Shown: positions 12,320 through 23,900 of the stretch, piece by piece
Layout of the letters: every line of letters begins with the position of its first letter
Numbering within the stretch: position 1 is the first letter of the stretch
Assembly: GCA_013397795.1 (NCBI GenBank)
Contig: VZTJ01004195.1
Coordinates: 321,142 to 385,141, forward strand
Reading direction: 5' to 3'
Origin: Orthonyx spaldingii
Lineage: Eukaryota; Chordata; Aves; Passeriformes; Orthonychidae
Length of the DNA stretch: 64,000 bases
Notes under the pieces: generated by a model
What the model was told of the DNA's origin: nothing
The model's input: the letters and a program-made list of their open reading frames with translations, nothing else
Database searches by the model: none
Program-made: the position numbers and the translations under genes

Positions 12320-13648
12320 ATAAAGAAGGAGAGAAGTCATTGGTGACTCCCGTCTGAGAGGAGTAGTGGGCTTGATATGCTGATAGGACCAAACCCATGG
12401 GGAAGCCTGCTGCCTCTCTTGGGCCCAGGCTAGAGACATTATCAAGAAACTCTGTGGCCTGGTACACTGCTCTGATTACTTTTCACTGTAGATTTTTTCA
12501 GATGATCAGCAGTGAAGGCCAAACAAGAAGGCTGAGGACAATCAAGCAGTGCCTCAGGGCCTTGGCATAACTGCTTGAGGGATCTGAAGCACAAGTAGTG
12601 ATCTCCTCTATCCTGCAAGTTACAAGGAATGAGGGGGGTAGAAACAGGAAAATCATAGAGATTAATATCTCAGAGCCTGGTGACACCAGCAGAATTTTGA
12701 GGTTTTTAATTACAAGTGTATTTGCATGTCATGGAGCCTGCTGGTAACAGATGGTATGCACCTGATTCAAAGGGGGAAAAGGATCCTTAAGCAGTGGATA
12801 GCAGGTTTCATTGAGAGAGCTTTAAACTCAATATGAAGGGGAAAAGGGATCAAATCAGGATCACTGGAGATAAGCCTGGGGTGACACACCACTCTTTGAG
12901 GGATAGGGTGCTAGCAAAGCCTTTCAGATCCCTGTCTGCATAGAGACAGGGAATGATGATCCACACAGCAAGGATACAAGGCTGCAAGATTTGCTGATGT
13001 GTTAGAAACCATGGAAACTCCTGAGAACAGTCATGCTGGAATTAGAGTTTCTCCCTCTGAAAACGCAGCAGGATTGCTAACCCAACTGATGTGCATCTAT
13101 ACAAATACATGCAGCAGGAAGAACAAACAGGAGAAACTGCAAACCATAATGCAGCAAGAAAATGATGACATATTTACCATCACAGAGACTTGGTGTGATG
13201 ACACAACTGCAGTGCTACATTGAATGATTGTAAACTCTTCAGAAGGGATAGACAAGAAAGGAGAGGTGGTGGGGCAACCCTGAATGTTAGGGACAGTTTT
13301 GATAGTCTGAAGCCTAATGATGTTGGTGATAGGGTTGAGTGTTTTTGAATAAGAATCAGGGGGAAGGCCAACAGGGCAGATATCCTGGTGAGAGCCTTTT
13401 AGAAGCCACGTAGCCAGGATGTAGAGGCAGAAGAATTATCCTGTAAGCAGTTAGGAGAAGACTTGTGATTGCTAGCCCTTTTTTATTTTTCTTTCAACTT
13501 ACCAGATGTCTGCTGGAAATACAACATAGTAGAGAGGATTGAGTCTAGGAGGTTCCTGAATAGTGTAGAACATAACTTCCTGACACAGCTGGTGAACTAA
13601 TCAAACAGAGAAGGTACCCTGCTGGAGCTGCTCTTTGTAAATAGAGAA
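12320..13648 (+). mobile_element. CR1 LINE fragment: ORF1 esterase and ORF2 endonuclease region, decayed
   Basis: The 5' half of the piece encodes remains of the CR1 ORF1 esterase-like (SGNH hydrolase) domain. The nucleophile block VIGDS is at 12336-12350 and the catalytic-histidine block DGMHL at 12750-12764. The second half encodes the apurinic-type endonuclease of ORF2: ITETW at 13179-13193 (with the metal-binding Glu), an FRRDRQ-like stretch near 13240, and DVCWKYN near 13504. It stops abruptly after the 'LLELLFVNRE' region, with no RT and no CR1 3' end. CR1 insertions are normally cut at the 5' side, so losing the 3' half implies a later deletion or rearrangement. In-frame stops show it is dead. 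Confidence 0.88.
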
Positions 13649-15507
13649 GTTTATAACACAAATAAATAAAAATGATTGGTTATTTCAGTGGTATTATGAG
13701 CTGTACATTTTGTCAAATGTTTTCGCTGTTTGAATTTCTGCTTGAATACATGGTATTTTCTTGTGTGAAGATCTCCATTTGTTTGGATGACATGAGACAT
13801 TGATGTAAATTTAATTGTGAATTTTAGTATCTTCCTTAAATTGAAATATGTATTAATAGTATAGTGCAATGGCATAATATATTGTAAAAAACTCCCAAGC
13901 ATACCTATTAAACACTAGTTCTTATAAGAGAACATGTGTCTACACTATGTTGAGAATCTCTTACACTACACTACGTACTTTAAATTGCATTTATCTCCTT
14001 AAAATGAAAGCATTTTACATCACCTGTGATATATTAAGCAGCTGTTATGGTGAAGCTTTTTAAAGGAAAGACTTTTCCTTCTCTTGTCCACATGAATTGA
14101 CGTTGACAGGCTAGAAAAACCAGTTGTGAACTTCACATATTCACAGCACCATTCCTCAGCCATTCTCAGAAGTGCACTTGATTCAGTGTGTCCATGCTGA
14201 CCTTTGTTCTTCCTTTTTTACTCTGTTCTTCCCTTTGATACATGCTACATGTAACATAAAGAATACAAGAAATAAAAAATACCCTCAATCATGCAACAAG
14301 CCAGAGAGTTTTTGCATGTGTTTTTGAAGTTTTCTGACCTCTGTATGCCGTCATTCTGTGGTTGCGAATAATTAACTTAATCTTGTTAGTTAACTTCAAC
14401 CCTACAGCTTCAAGTAACTTACTTTACCCAAGCTGTATAGATCGAATTTACAAACATGTACTGTCTTGATTTTCACCTTAGCCTGGCCAAAAAATTTCAC
14501 CATCCAGATTGTAACTGAACTGTCAATCCACATTGGAATACTGAGAAAAGTAGGAAAAAAAGAAAAAAGCAAATAAATTCATAAATGGAACATGTATCTT
14601 ATCTTCATCTTTCTTTCTTTTTGACTCAGACTGTCATAGTCATTTAGATATTCAGATATCACACTGCCATTACAACCAATATTGAAACCAATATATCTCT
14701 GAGAAGCTTGACCATTTTTAGCTCTCCAGTGCAGTACTTGATTGCATAAACAATATTTCATGACACTAATGCACAGTATAAATTTATTTTACTCACTTGA
14801 GTAAATGTTGAGCTCAAGGACCAGAGAAAATTACAAAGGTGCTCTGATATATCAAGTAGCTCTGGAAGAAAATATAAATAAATATCATTAATAAATAATA
14901 TTATTTTAGACACTATCATGGTGTGTTATAACCCTTTCCAAACTACATGTACACTCCCATTGCATCAGTAATTTTTCTGCTGTATCCCTCAAATTGGTTT
15001 AGTAATCATTAGCTTTAAAATTTAACACCCCTAATTTTAAGGTCAATTTTATAAGATAATCAGGGTACTACAAATGATTCTTGTTTTATGCACAACAAAT
15101 CTTTTAAAACCACCCCATATATCAGTGAAGTCTACACAGCCCAAATGGTACATATATCACAGCTGGAGAACTGCTTTCACCAGAGATGTTAAAATACAGC
15201 TTTCAGATTCCCATTTTTCTCTGTTTATGAAGACACCATATTTGAAAAAAGGAAAATTTTTTTTCTCCTACTCTTTGTTTGATTGCTCAGTGGATTAATG
15301 AACTTGTAAATATGCATTTTTGCTGCATTTTCCTGCATTTGATCACCACCTTTTGAAAAGGAACAAGTAAAAATTTTGCATAAAAGTCTTTTTAGAAGTT
15401 TGGGTTTTTCTTAACCTTTCAGTCACTATTCTTATAGGTTTTTAAAATCTTATTTGAAGATACGAGATTTTATTGGAAATAAACCCTTGTAGTATATGTT
15501 TCTTGCC

Positions 15508-15538
<31 letters not shown>

Positions 15539-18500
15539 AAAAGAAAAAGATAAAAGGAAAAAAGGTCCTGGGAAACTTTTCCATATACTAAAAACTCTCT
15601 CATTTGAAAAAGGGAAGCAGGGGGCTTCAAGGGTTGATATGTAGCTTCATACCAGAATCTAAATGAAGCATTGAAATGAATGGGAAAATCAATGCTAAAT
15701 TTCGTGGGTAATAAAAATGAGGAAATTAAGGTAATGAGAATTTTTAATAACATAATCATTACTTAGTTATTGAGAAGATATGTTTGTTAAGTGATTATGA
15801 ACTTGTATGACCTACAGCAGAAGGGAGAAAGAGAAAAAAACCTATAAACTCAATAGAACATATTTATAGACTATGCAGGAATTTTTAGATTTTTTTTTAA
15901 GAAACATAAGTGTCATGCCTACCAATTTTCTTTCAGTTAATCTTCTTTTTTTCTTCATCTTAGTTTATGAAAGTGTTAATAGAAATACTTACTTGAAGTT
16001 TAACATGTAGCATAACTATCCACCTGAATTTTGCTATGACCAATACACTGAAGTAACATGAATAAAAACCAAAAATTATGTATAAAATTGACTGTAGAAA
16101 ATGTAGTATGTTTGTGTTAACAAAGTGCTGTACAATATTGGATTTTTTTAAAATGTAGTCATAGATTACCAAAAGAAAATAAATACATGCTATTACTTAA
16201 CAAAAAAAATTCTTTTGCAAGTCTAGTTACTTAGATTCTGGATTGCAGAAAGCTGACAATTTCTCACTTTAATTTATAGGTATTTGTGGTTCACAGTTTT
16301 AATGTGGTTCACATAATGCAGTGACTTTAAGGCAGACAGTTCCTTCAGCTTTGATATTGGTTTACCAGAAGTTTGAAACTGTTTGGATGCTTCAAGATCC
16401 TTTAAGGTATCATTTAGCAGGTCTTCATTGTCCCTTTTATCTAGCATTTTTAGCAATTTGTATCTTGGGGGAAAATGTGGTTAAAGATGCTGTGTCCAAA
16501 TTTCTTTGTGTGTGTCCTAGGAGGTTTAGTAATGTAAATTGCTAAATTAAATTAATTGACTTTTGAATGATGCTGCCTTCACTACCATTTAAAGAATGAA
16601 TAGTTTTTTCCAGTAAAGAAGCAATATATGATATGCATTCACAGAAAAATATGAATGCCTTGTTTAGCATCATAGACCTTCAAAGAAGATAATGAATGAA
16701 TTAATATTTTTTAATGATTTTTTGAAAGCTTAAAAAATGTGTCAGTCCTTAAAAATGGAAAAAATTCACTACTGAAAAAGCAATGACAAAAGGCAACTTG
16801 TATATAACTTGTACAGAGAAGTAATTTAAGCTAATGTTTCATACTTTTTCCATATACATATAAAATTATTGATACTTTTTTGAAAATAATGAGAAAGAGC
16901 TATAAGTTACTCCTTTTTTGCTTCTGTAGAAGCCATATTTAACCAATGAATTATTGAGAAGGGAAATATTGAAATAAGTGCTTTATCTTGTAAAAAAAGT
17001 AATCAAGAAAGCAACTTTACTATGGTACTATATTTTTAGTGCAGCAAAAAGTGGATTTTTGACATATTTATTCTGGATGATATAGCATACTATCAATAGG
17101 AAATTGGAATAATGATTTTCTAAAAGCAAGGAGATGGTTTCATTGATCTATGAGTTAAAGTAGTGAAAACTAAAAAATCTATTGATTATTTTTCTTAAGT
17201 ACATTTGCTTTATTGATGCTGATAGTAGCAACTTTTTTGTTTTGACTATTAAAAATGAAGTGGTCCTCTTGTGTGTACTTTGTAGTATGTAGCTGACTTG
17301 GATTATTTCAAAAAGAGAATCAGAACAGGTAAAGTTACTAATTTGCAAACTAATATAAAGCAAAAGATCTAAATCTGCAAAGATTCCTAACAAACTCAAG
17401 CAATCCTATCACTTTTGTGCCTTTCAATTTTCTATTGATGTAATTCAATAAATAATAATAAATAAAATTCAAGGTAATTTTCTATTACATTGTCCTTTAT
17501 TTCTCTAATTCAGGTCCAAAAACCTCCGCATTTATACAAGGATTTGATTTTTATTAAAAATAGTTTTCATTCCCTGAGTATTGTGGCAAAAACTATAAAA
17601 GAGGCTTTGTGTGAATTCTCTAAGCAAAAGAGGTGGAAAGCAAACCTCAAATAATTTTTTCAGTATATTTCAAAATTTCAGGTGGCTTTAAACCTTTCAC
17701 ATGTTTTTGGTATTGTGACTTACATTTTTAAAACATAGTTGTGAAGAAACGTCTGTCTTCCTTCTTGACTCAAACTACAAAGATGTCTCTGGGTGTGAGA
17801 ACTGGATTCTGTTTGGATGAAAATACGATATAAACTCAACGAACAGTAATGTTACTAACAGAAGATGGTCCTATATATATGTTCTCTGTCACGAGCAGGT
17901 ATTTGGACTACTTCTCCTGCTTTACAAGTCTGGTGACCCTTGAACAAAGTTCAGGTTAAAAAAAAAAACAACCAAACCTTCTTTTTACAATTCTTCATCT
18001 GAAAATTGTCTGTACAGACAATGATTAAAAATATCAAGTTCAGAATTTCTACTGTTCTGTCAGTAGAAGAGAGAGGGGAAGAAAGGTTAAGAGAAAACAT
18101 TTCCGAATTAGAGCTGAAGAAACCTTCACATTCAAAGTAGTGATGGAGATCATATTTCTCTGAAAGATTAAAAATAATTATTAAAAAGTAGCAGGCAAAT
18201 GGTTGAAACAAATAAATGCCTTGTTTATAATAACCCTCTTCAGCCAGAATTAAAAGTACATTATTTTCCTAACAAAATAATATTCCTACCGAAAAAAAGA
18301 GACGTTAATAAAACAAACTTGTCCTTGTTCCTATGGCATAATGCAACTGTAGTGCAAACAGTAACCAATGAGCCACGATGGCAATTTTTTTCCAGTAGCT
18401 TTACACTTAATGGGATGCAGATGCAATATTGAATTGAAATACATTACAAAATCTAACAAGGTACTGAGTATAACTGAAAACTTAAGTCCTTCCTTTTGTG

Positions 18501-18772
18501 AAAAATAGAAACGCACAAGCTCTTCCTGTTTTTTAACATTATGTACAACAGGGTTTTTCTATACACGTTACTGAGGAGGTGGTGTGTTACGCTCTTGAAA
18601 GAGATAAAATTAGACATGAGGCAAACCACAACAGAGAACTACTCACCCAGAAGGAATAGGAGAAAGCATCATAATGCTGAAGTATGGAAAGATTTGACAG
18701 TCTGAGCTAAAAATTACTAAGGTTAATTGAAAATCCTTCCAAAAAGTGTTGTAAATTCAGTGTTGGGGTTTG
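13649..18772. other. unique AT-rich non-coding region
   Basis: No known repeat family recognised. It holds the AATAAA plus poly(A) tract described separately (15478-15536) and two minus-strand exon-like segments (14797-14861 and 16274-16463) discussed as findings. The rest shows nothing I can name. Confidence 0.6.
15478..15566 (+). repeat. poly(A) tract preceded by AATAAA; possible retrocopy tail
   Basis: A run of 29 A (15508-15536) continues into an A/G-rich tail to about 15566. AATAAA sits at 15478-15483, 25 bp upstream, the spacing of a genuine cleavage site. This is what the 3' end of a processed retrocopy looks like. No parent gene and no flanking target duplication could be recognised, so a simple A-rich microsatellite remains possible. 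Confidence 0.5.
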
Positions 18773-18778
18773 TTTATT
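18773..18778. repeat. left target-site duplication of the solo LTR
   Basis: TTTATT directly before the LTR terminal TG, matching TTTATT at 19401-19406 directly after the terminal CA. Confidence 0.75.
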
Positions 18779-18953
18779 TGTAGCGGTCACCCAGCAGGTG
18801 GTGGAGCTGCCAGCTGGGTCACCCGTGGCGTTCGAGGCTGCAGCTCAACCTGCCTTTTCTGTGGGGGTTTCAGATTGGGTAGATGACACCTCTTGGGACA
18901 GTGAGCCCTGAGAGGTAGGCAAGTTGAGGCAGTCTCCTGCCGTGGGCTGCTGT

Positions 18954-19145
18954 NNNNNNNNNNNNNNNNNNNNNNNNNNNNNNNNNNNNNNNNNNNNNNN
19001 NNNNNNNNNNNNNNNNNNNNNNNNNNNNNNNNNNNNNNNNNNNNNNNNNNNNNNNNNNNNNNNNNNNNNNNNNNNNNNNNNNNNNNNNNNNNNNNNNNNN
19101 NNNNNNNNNNNNNNNNNNNNNNNNNNNNNNNNNNNNNNNNNNNNN
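18954..19145. other. assembly gap (192 N)
   Basis: A run of N inside the GC-rich LTR. The true length is unknown and the U3 promoter region is probably missing here. Confidence 0.99.
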
Positions 19146-19161
19146 CCCCCCCGGGGCAGGG

Positions 19162-19167
19162 AATAAA
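19162..19167 (+). terminator. LTR polyadenylation signal
   Basis: AATAAA inside the solo LTR, followed by CTCTTGGATTTAC. It marks the R region and sets the element's orientation. Confidence 0.55.
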
Positions 19168-19400
19168 CTCTTGGATTTACACCACGGGCGAGTCCTCCTA
19201 ATCCTTTTGTTGTCTCTGCGTCGCATCCTCACAATCAGCTGCTGCTAGCCCCAGCCTGGGCTTTGAACAGCCTCGGAGCTGCCGCGCGAAATATAAAGGC
19301 ACAGCCTTGTCGCTGCACACGCTCTTGCGACACGCGAGATCCGGGCACACGAGGACATTGTAGGCCTTTGGCCAGCCGGGCGGCCAAGCGGCCTGCGACA

Positions 19401-19406
19401 TTTATT
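19401..19406. repeat. right target-site duplication of the solo LTR
   Basis: TTTATT immediately after the LTR terminal CA; identical to 18773-18778. Confidence 0.75.
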
Positions 19407-20731
19407 TGTTTGGTTTTTTGGGTTTTTTTTAAGAAAAATCGGCCCAGAAAACATTCCATTTATATCTCTAAAAGCTATGCTGATTTAAGTTTAGTTGGTG
19501 TCTTCTATTTTTGACATGCTATAAGTCTCATCTCCTCCCTTTATTAACAAAATGTTCTGTGTTTTGACAGATATTTACCATTTGTTGTTTCTGTGGAGTC
19601 AGTCTGCACAGCCATATCTAATATTTCCAAGGAAGATGACACTGAGAAGTGGGAAAGAATTATTTGAAATGCCTTAACAGGCAGATTTCCTCTAAAAGCA
19701 TTGCTCATTTAGAAAAGAGCATACATATTTCTTGCATTTTAGAGACATAATATCTACCAAAAAAGTACCCTGTGCACACAAGCCCTGTGGAATTCATTAA
19801 TCAGTGAACTCTGGGGTTCACTATTAAACTTACTAAATAGCAATATATTTGAAGCCTTCCACCTTTTCATTTGTAAGTAATGTAAACCAAAATTTAGCAG
19901 TAGGGTTGCTTCTGGCAGTTCAGAGTGCTTTCTCAAGTACTATGCAGAAAAAGTCTTTCTCAAAAGCTAACTTAAGAAATTAATTAGAGAATAAATTGTT
20001 GCTATAAAATACTTAGCTTTGCTAAACTAATACCATAGTTGAGACTGGCTAAGACAATTTGAGATAAGTCTACACAAATACAACTAATTTGTGAGTTTTA
20101 GAAAGAGAAAAAAATTATCCAGATGTTGTTTTTTTCCTCTATGTACCAAAAAATCTTGCTTTTCTTTTCTCCCCTTGAATCATTTATATATATGTCCATG
20201 TAGACAGAGAAACACATAGATTTTTTTTTAATGTTAACTTAACTTACCAAGTCTGACTAAGGCAACTAAGTCCATTTTTTCAGACAGGTCTGTGAAAATT
20301 ACATTTTCTTCCATACTGTTTATAGAATAAGTGAATATGACAGTATTTTCCTTCTCTTCTGCCAGTGACTACCACTGAGAATGATCAATGCAAAACCATC
20401 CCTTAAGACTCTGAGAAACTCTCACTGAACAAGATAAAGATCCAGGGATTGTCTTATGTCAGCAAATCAAATTCATCAAATATGAATACATATTTGGATT
20501 TAATTCTTTCCTTGTCCATATGACAACATGATTTTCTTCTAGATATCTGTATGCAAGTAAACATCTGTTTTTATAATAATAGCTTCCACTTAACGACTCC
20601 ACTTGTTTTTTCTTGGGAAGTCATAGAGATCCTGAATTCAGAAGTCACTGGAAAAAATGGAATTACTTTGAAAAGAAAAATATAAAAGTGGTTGTTGTGT
20701 GTTGTATTGTTTGCTTTTCCTCTTTTCAATG
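19407..20731. other. unique AT-rich non-coding region
   Basis: It starts with a short G/T-rich run (to about 19430). Otherwise nothing recognisable. Confidence 0.6.
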
Positions 20732-20966
20732 GCTAAAGAAGTCAGCTTCTTCCAAAAGCTTCTTTTATTTTGTTCTGAGCTTCCTCAAAAGCTTCTTATG
20801 CATCCATGGAGGCCTCCTGGCATTTTTGTCTGATTTCGTTCTTGTTGGGATGCATTGCTCTTGAGCTTGGAGGAGGTAATCCTTGAATATCAGCCAGCAT
20901 TTTTGGACCCCTCTGTCTCCCAGGGCTCTGTCCTCTGGGATTCTACTGAGGAAGTCCTTGAGACCT
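20732..20966 (-). mobile_element. CR1 LINE fragment, internal ORF2 piece
   Basis: On the plus strand it reads as the reverse complement of the CR1 region between endonuclease and RT. Recognisable stretches include the one around CTTGAGCTTGGAGG (about 20860), the following 'AATATCAGCCAGC' and the 'CCAGGGCTCTGTCC' block. Both ends of the element are missing, and it is diverged and short. Confidence 0.7.
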
Positions 20967-23900
20967 GGTATAGAAGGTTCTAGTCCTTGCTTTAAGCCAC
21001 TTTTGGAAAATTGCTCTACAATTTCATATTAAGAGATTTGATATAAATTAGAATGTGGAAAGTGAGAAACTTAAGCCCAAGGCATTTATAAATTGATTAA
21101 TAAAGAAACAGGATTTTAATGTAGCATGAGAAATAAATATTAAAGCAGACACAGCATGTCTATCATAGGAAAGAATATGTCAGGCTTTATATAACACTTT
21201 ATCATCAGACATTAACTTAAAAAGTCTCATCAGAGTTTAATATTGATGGAACTGGCTTAAGTGTACATCACACTTAGATGAATTGGTTACATCATGAGTG
21301 GTTGTGTATCTAAAACCTGTCTGATGCCAAGGCCCTGATAGAACATTCTGTATTTGTATGGATCAGATTTAAACACAATAAAGAAATCAGAAAAAAAAAA
21401 ATCATAGACCAGTAATTTATAAAGCTCCTAACCAGTTAGAAAACCTTTACAGGGTACTCTCCCCTGACTGCTTGCAGTTCTCTCAGCTTAAGAAATCTGA
21501 TCTCTGTCAGTACTTGCATGGTCACAGCTTTCAAAGATGTATCAAAGGTCTTGGACCAGCGTGGTCAAATGTTGCTCTACTGTTATTCTGTGGCGAGTTT
21601 AGGTTCTGTTAAGAGTGGAGCATGCAGAGGTGCAGTGTGACTAGTCACTAGGATTGCCAGTTCTCTTCTAGGGCCAACATTGATGTGCCACAGTGACTAC
21701 AGGATTTTTGCCTGTGAAAGTACAGCATAAGCCCAGTTAATTTTTGAGGCAGCATGCTGAGAGGTAAGAGCTGGAATCTGAAAATTATTATACTTGAATA
21801 AAATCACTTCAGTCCAGCTGAGAACATAACAATTTAAATGCTGATCTTGAATTGCTATTATAGGCATTTGGGAACTCTTTCTGTCCAGTAGAGAATGAAA
21901 AATGTATCTAAAAAGTAATTAAAAATTTTATACCATGAAATAAGGGTGAAAAAAATCCAAGTTATCCGAAGAAAATTAGCAAACTAGACAGAATTTCTCT
22001 AATAAGTTTTTATATGAATGTTTAAAATTATGTAAGTGGAAGAACGAAAACTGTTCTTTTTGTAAATTGTGAGTGGACACTATTCCTAGTTTATTATGAA
22101 GAACTGATTTTCTTGTGTTATTACATTCCAAGTTTGTTTTCAAATACTTTTAAAATGTAGGCAATAATGAATGTTTCAGATTAGCTATGGTTTCTTATTG
22201 TAAACAATCATCCATTATGTAGTTCCTCACAGCAATTGCTTCCCACAGTTGCACTAATTTATGGCAGTATCTATTTAAAAAGAAACACTCTATATGGTAA
22301 AGTTCCAATGTAGCTGGAACAAACATATTTAGAATTTTTTAAAATTTATTTTCAGATTAACATTTCCAGATGGTGTGGAAATATTCATACTGGCTCATGT
22401 CCAGTGTTATCTAGATTTACATTCTGTCTGAGAGGTTGGGGTGTGCCAGCAGAGGGTAAATAGATTGAACAATTAAGAAAAAAACAATCTACATATCACT
22501 TCATTTTAGGCATACTTGGTTTCATCCGCTTCACTATAAGACAAATTTAACACTGCGTTCTTTTTAATGCTTAAAATATACAGACACAGTATAATTTTAT
22601 GTCTTTTTTAACATTGCTTCTAAACATTTATAATGTGCTTAACATACTACTCATATGTGAGAAGCTGAAACAAGAGCATCCAAAATTTGAAGAAATGGAT
22701 TGAGATGCAAAGATAGGAGACACTTGTGTTGTTCCAGGATTCATTCCTGTACACTTTCCCTTCCCGGACAATTGTGAAAAAACTCTCCCTTTGAGTCAAA
22801 CAGAAGTAAGTTTGTCCATGAAAATGCAGATGTCTACAGGTCCCATAATGATCTCTCTATTCATTTTCTGGTCTGTGATGACATTCTCTGTTAAAAATAG
22901 TTGTCTTAGATGTACTGTAGTCAATAACTGAATTGTAATTTTCATGAGCCATCTTACAAGGGAGTGCTTGGAAGAAATTCTCATGATTGAAGTTGAATTT
23001 TGCTGCTACATTTATTCTTGGCAAATTAATATGTCTTAATTTTTTGAAGCCTGTTACATGCTCCATGATTTCAAATTTTGGCTGTGCCTATAAGGAACAT
23101 AAAGAAAGGTTTACAGCATCCTTCACTCTCTGGCATTGCTCATGAAGCTTTTTTCTTTTTTTCATGTGCAGTTCAATCCTTCACTCTTGAGGAATTAGAT
23201 AGATACGTTATCTGTCATTGGTTTTCTAAATTATATATAAATACAAGATATATCATGGCAGAGAATGTAATTACACTGGTGGAAAGCAATAATAGCATAG
23301 TTACCATATGAGTTATCACAGTCAGTTTCACAATAACTCTTGATAACATCATTTCCTCTATTCCATAAAATAGAGTTTAAAGTAGAAAATTTGTATTGGA
23401 GAGAGAAACAGAAGAATGTTGTTGCTGTTCCTCCTGTACTTCCTTCACTTTCACTGCATCCTACTTTTCTGTAAACAGAACCAATTACACCATTATAAAA
23501 AAAAAGAAAAAAACCCAAACAAACCTGAGAGGAAGAATTATGTAGCTAATTTTTATGGTAATCTACACAAGATCAATAGAATGTGCACCCCTGTATGGTA
23601 TCTTTTATCATTAGTTTGGTTAGGTTGTAAAGGTTAAAATCACCATGTTTTTCATGAAGCCTGCAGTGGAGGAGAGATGCTAGCACACAGGAGGCAAGCC
23701 CTGTTGTCAGCTTAGGAAGAAATCCAGATAGAGCATTGTACTTAAGTTAATTAGACAATGTTAGTTGAATGCTCTAAAATTGAAACAGAGTGTTTAGCCA
23801 TGTTTCTTCAAATAGTGGGATATAGAAAAGGACATAGTAAGTTGCTATCTTATATTGCTTTTTCTCTCCTCTCTCTGCATGTCCCCTGATTTTATTCATA

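Larger units (their letters stand above)
18779..19400 (+). mobile_element. solo LTR of a class II (ERVK-like) endogenous retrovirus, with assembly gap
   Basis: The element begins TGTAGCGGTCACCC and ends GCCTGCGACA, has terminal TG...CA, and is flanked by the perfect 6-bp duplication TTTATT. Six-base duplications are typical of beta/ERVK-type integrases, hence the class. AATAAA at 19162-19167 fits the plus orientation. A TATAAA string at 19292-19297 lies downstream of it and is probably not the promoter, which likely sits in the unresolved bases. The sequence is very GC- and CpG-rich compared with the flanks. No internal retroviral sequence or second LTR lies nearby, so it is read as a solo LTR left by LTR-LTR recombination. 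Predicted frames in it are not genes. Confidence 0.78.

Noticed and set aside
18870..19514. Open frames through and beside the run of N, including several minus-strand frames
   Set aside because: Unknown bases hide stops, and the rest is GC-rich LTR sequence with no protein signature.
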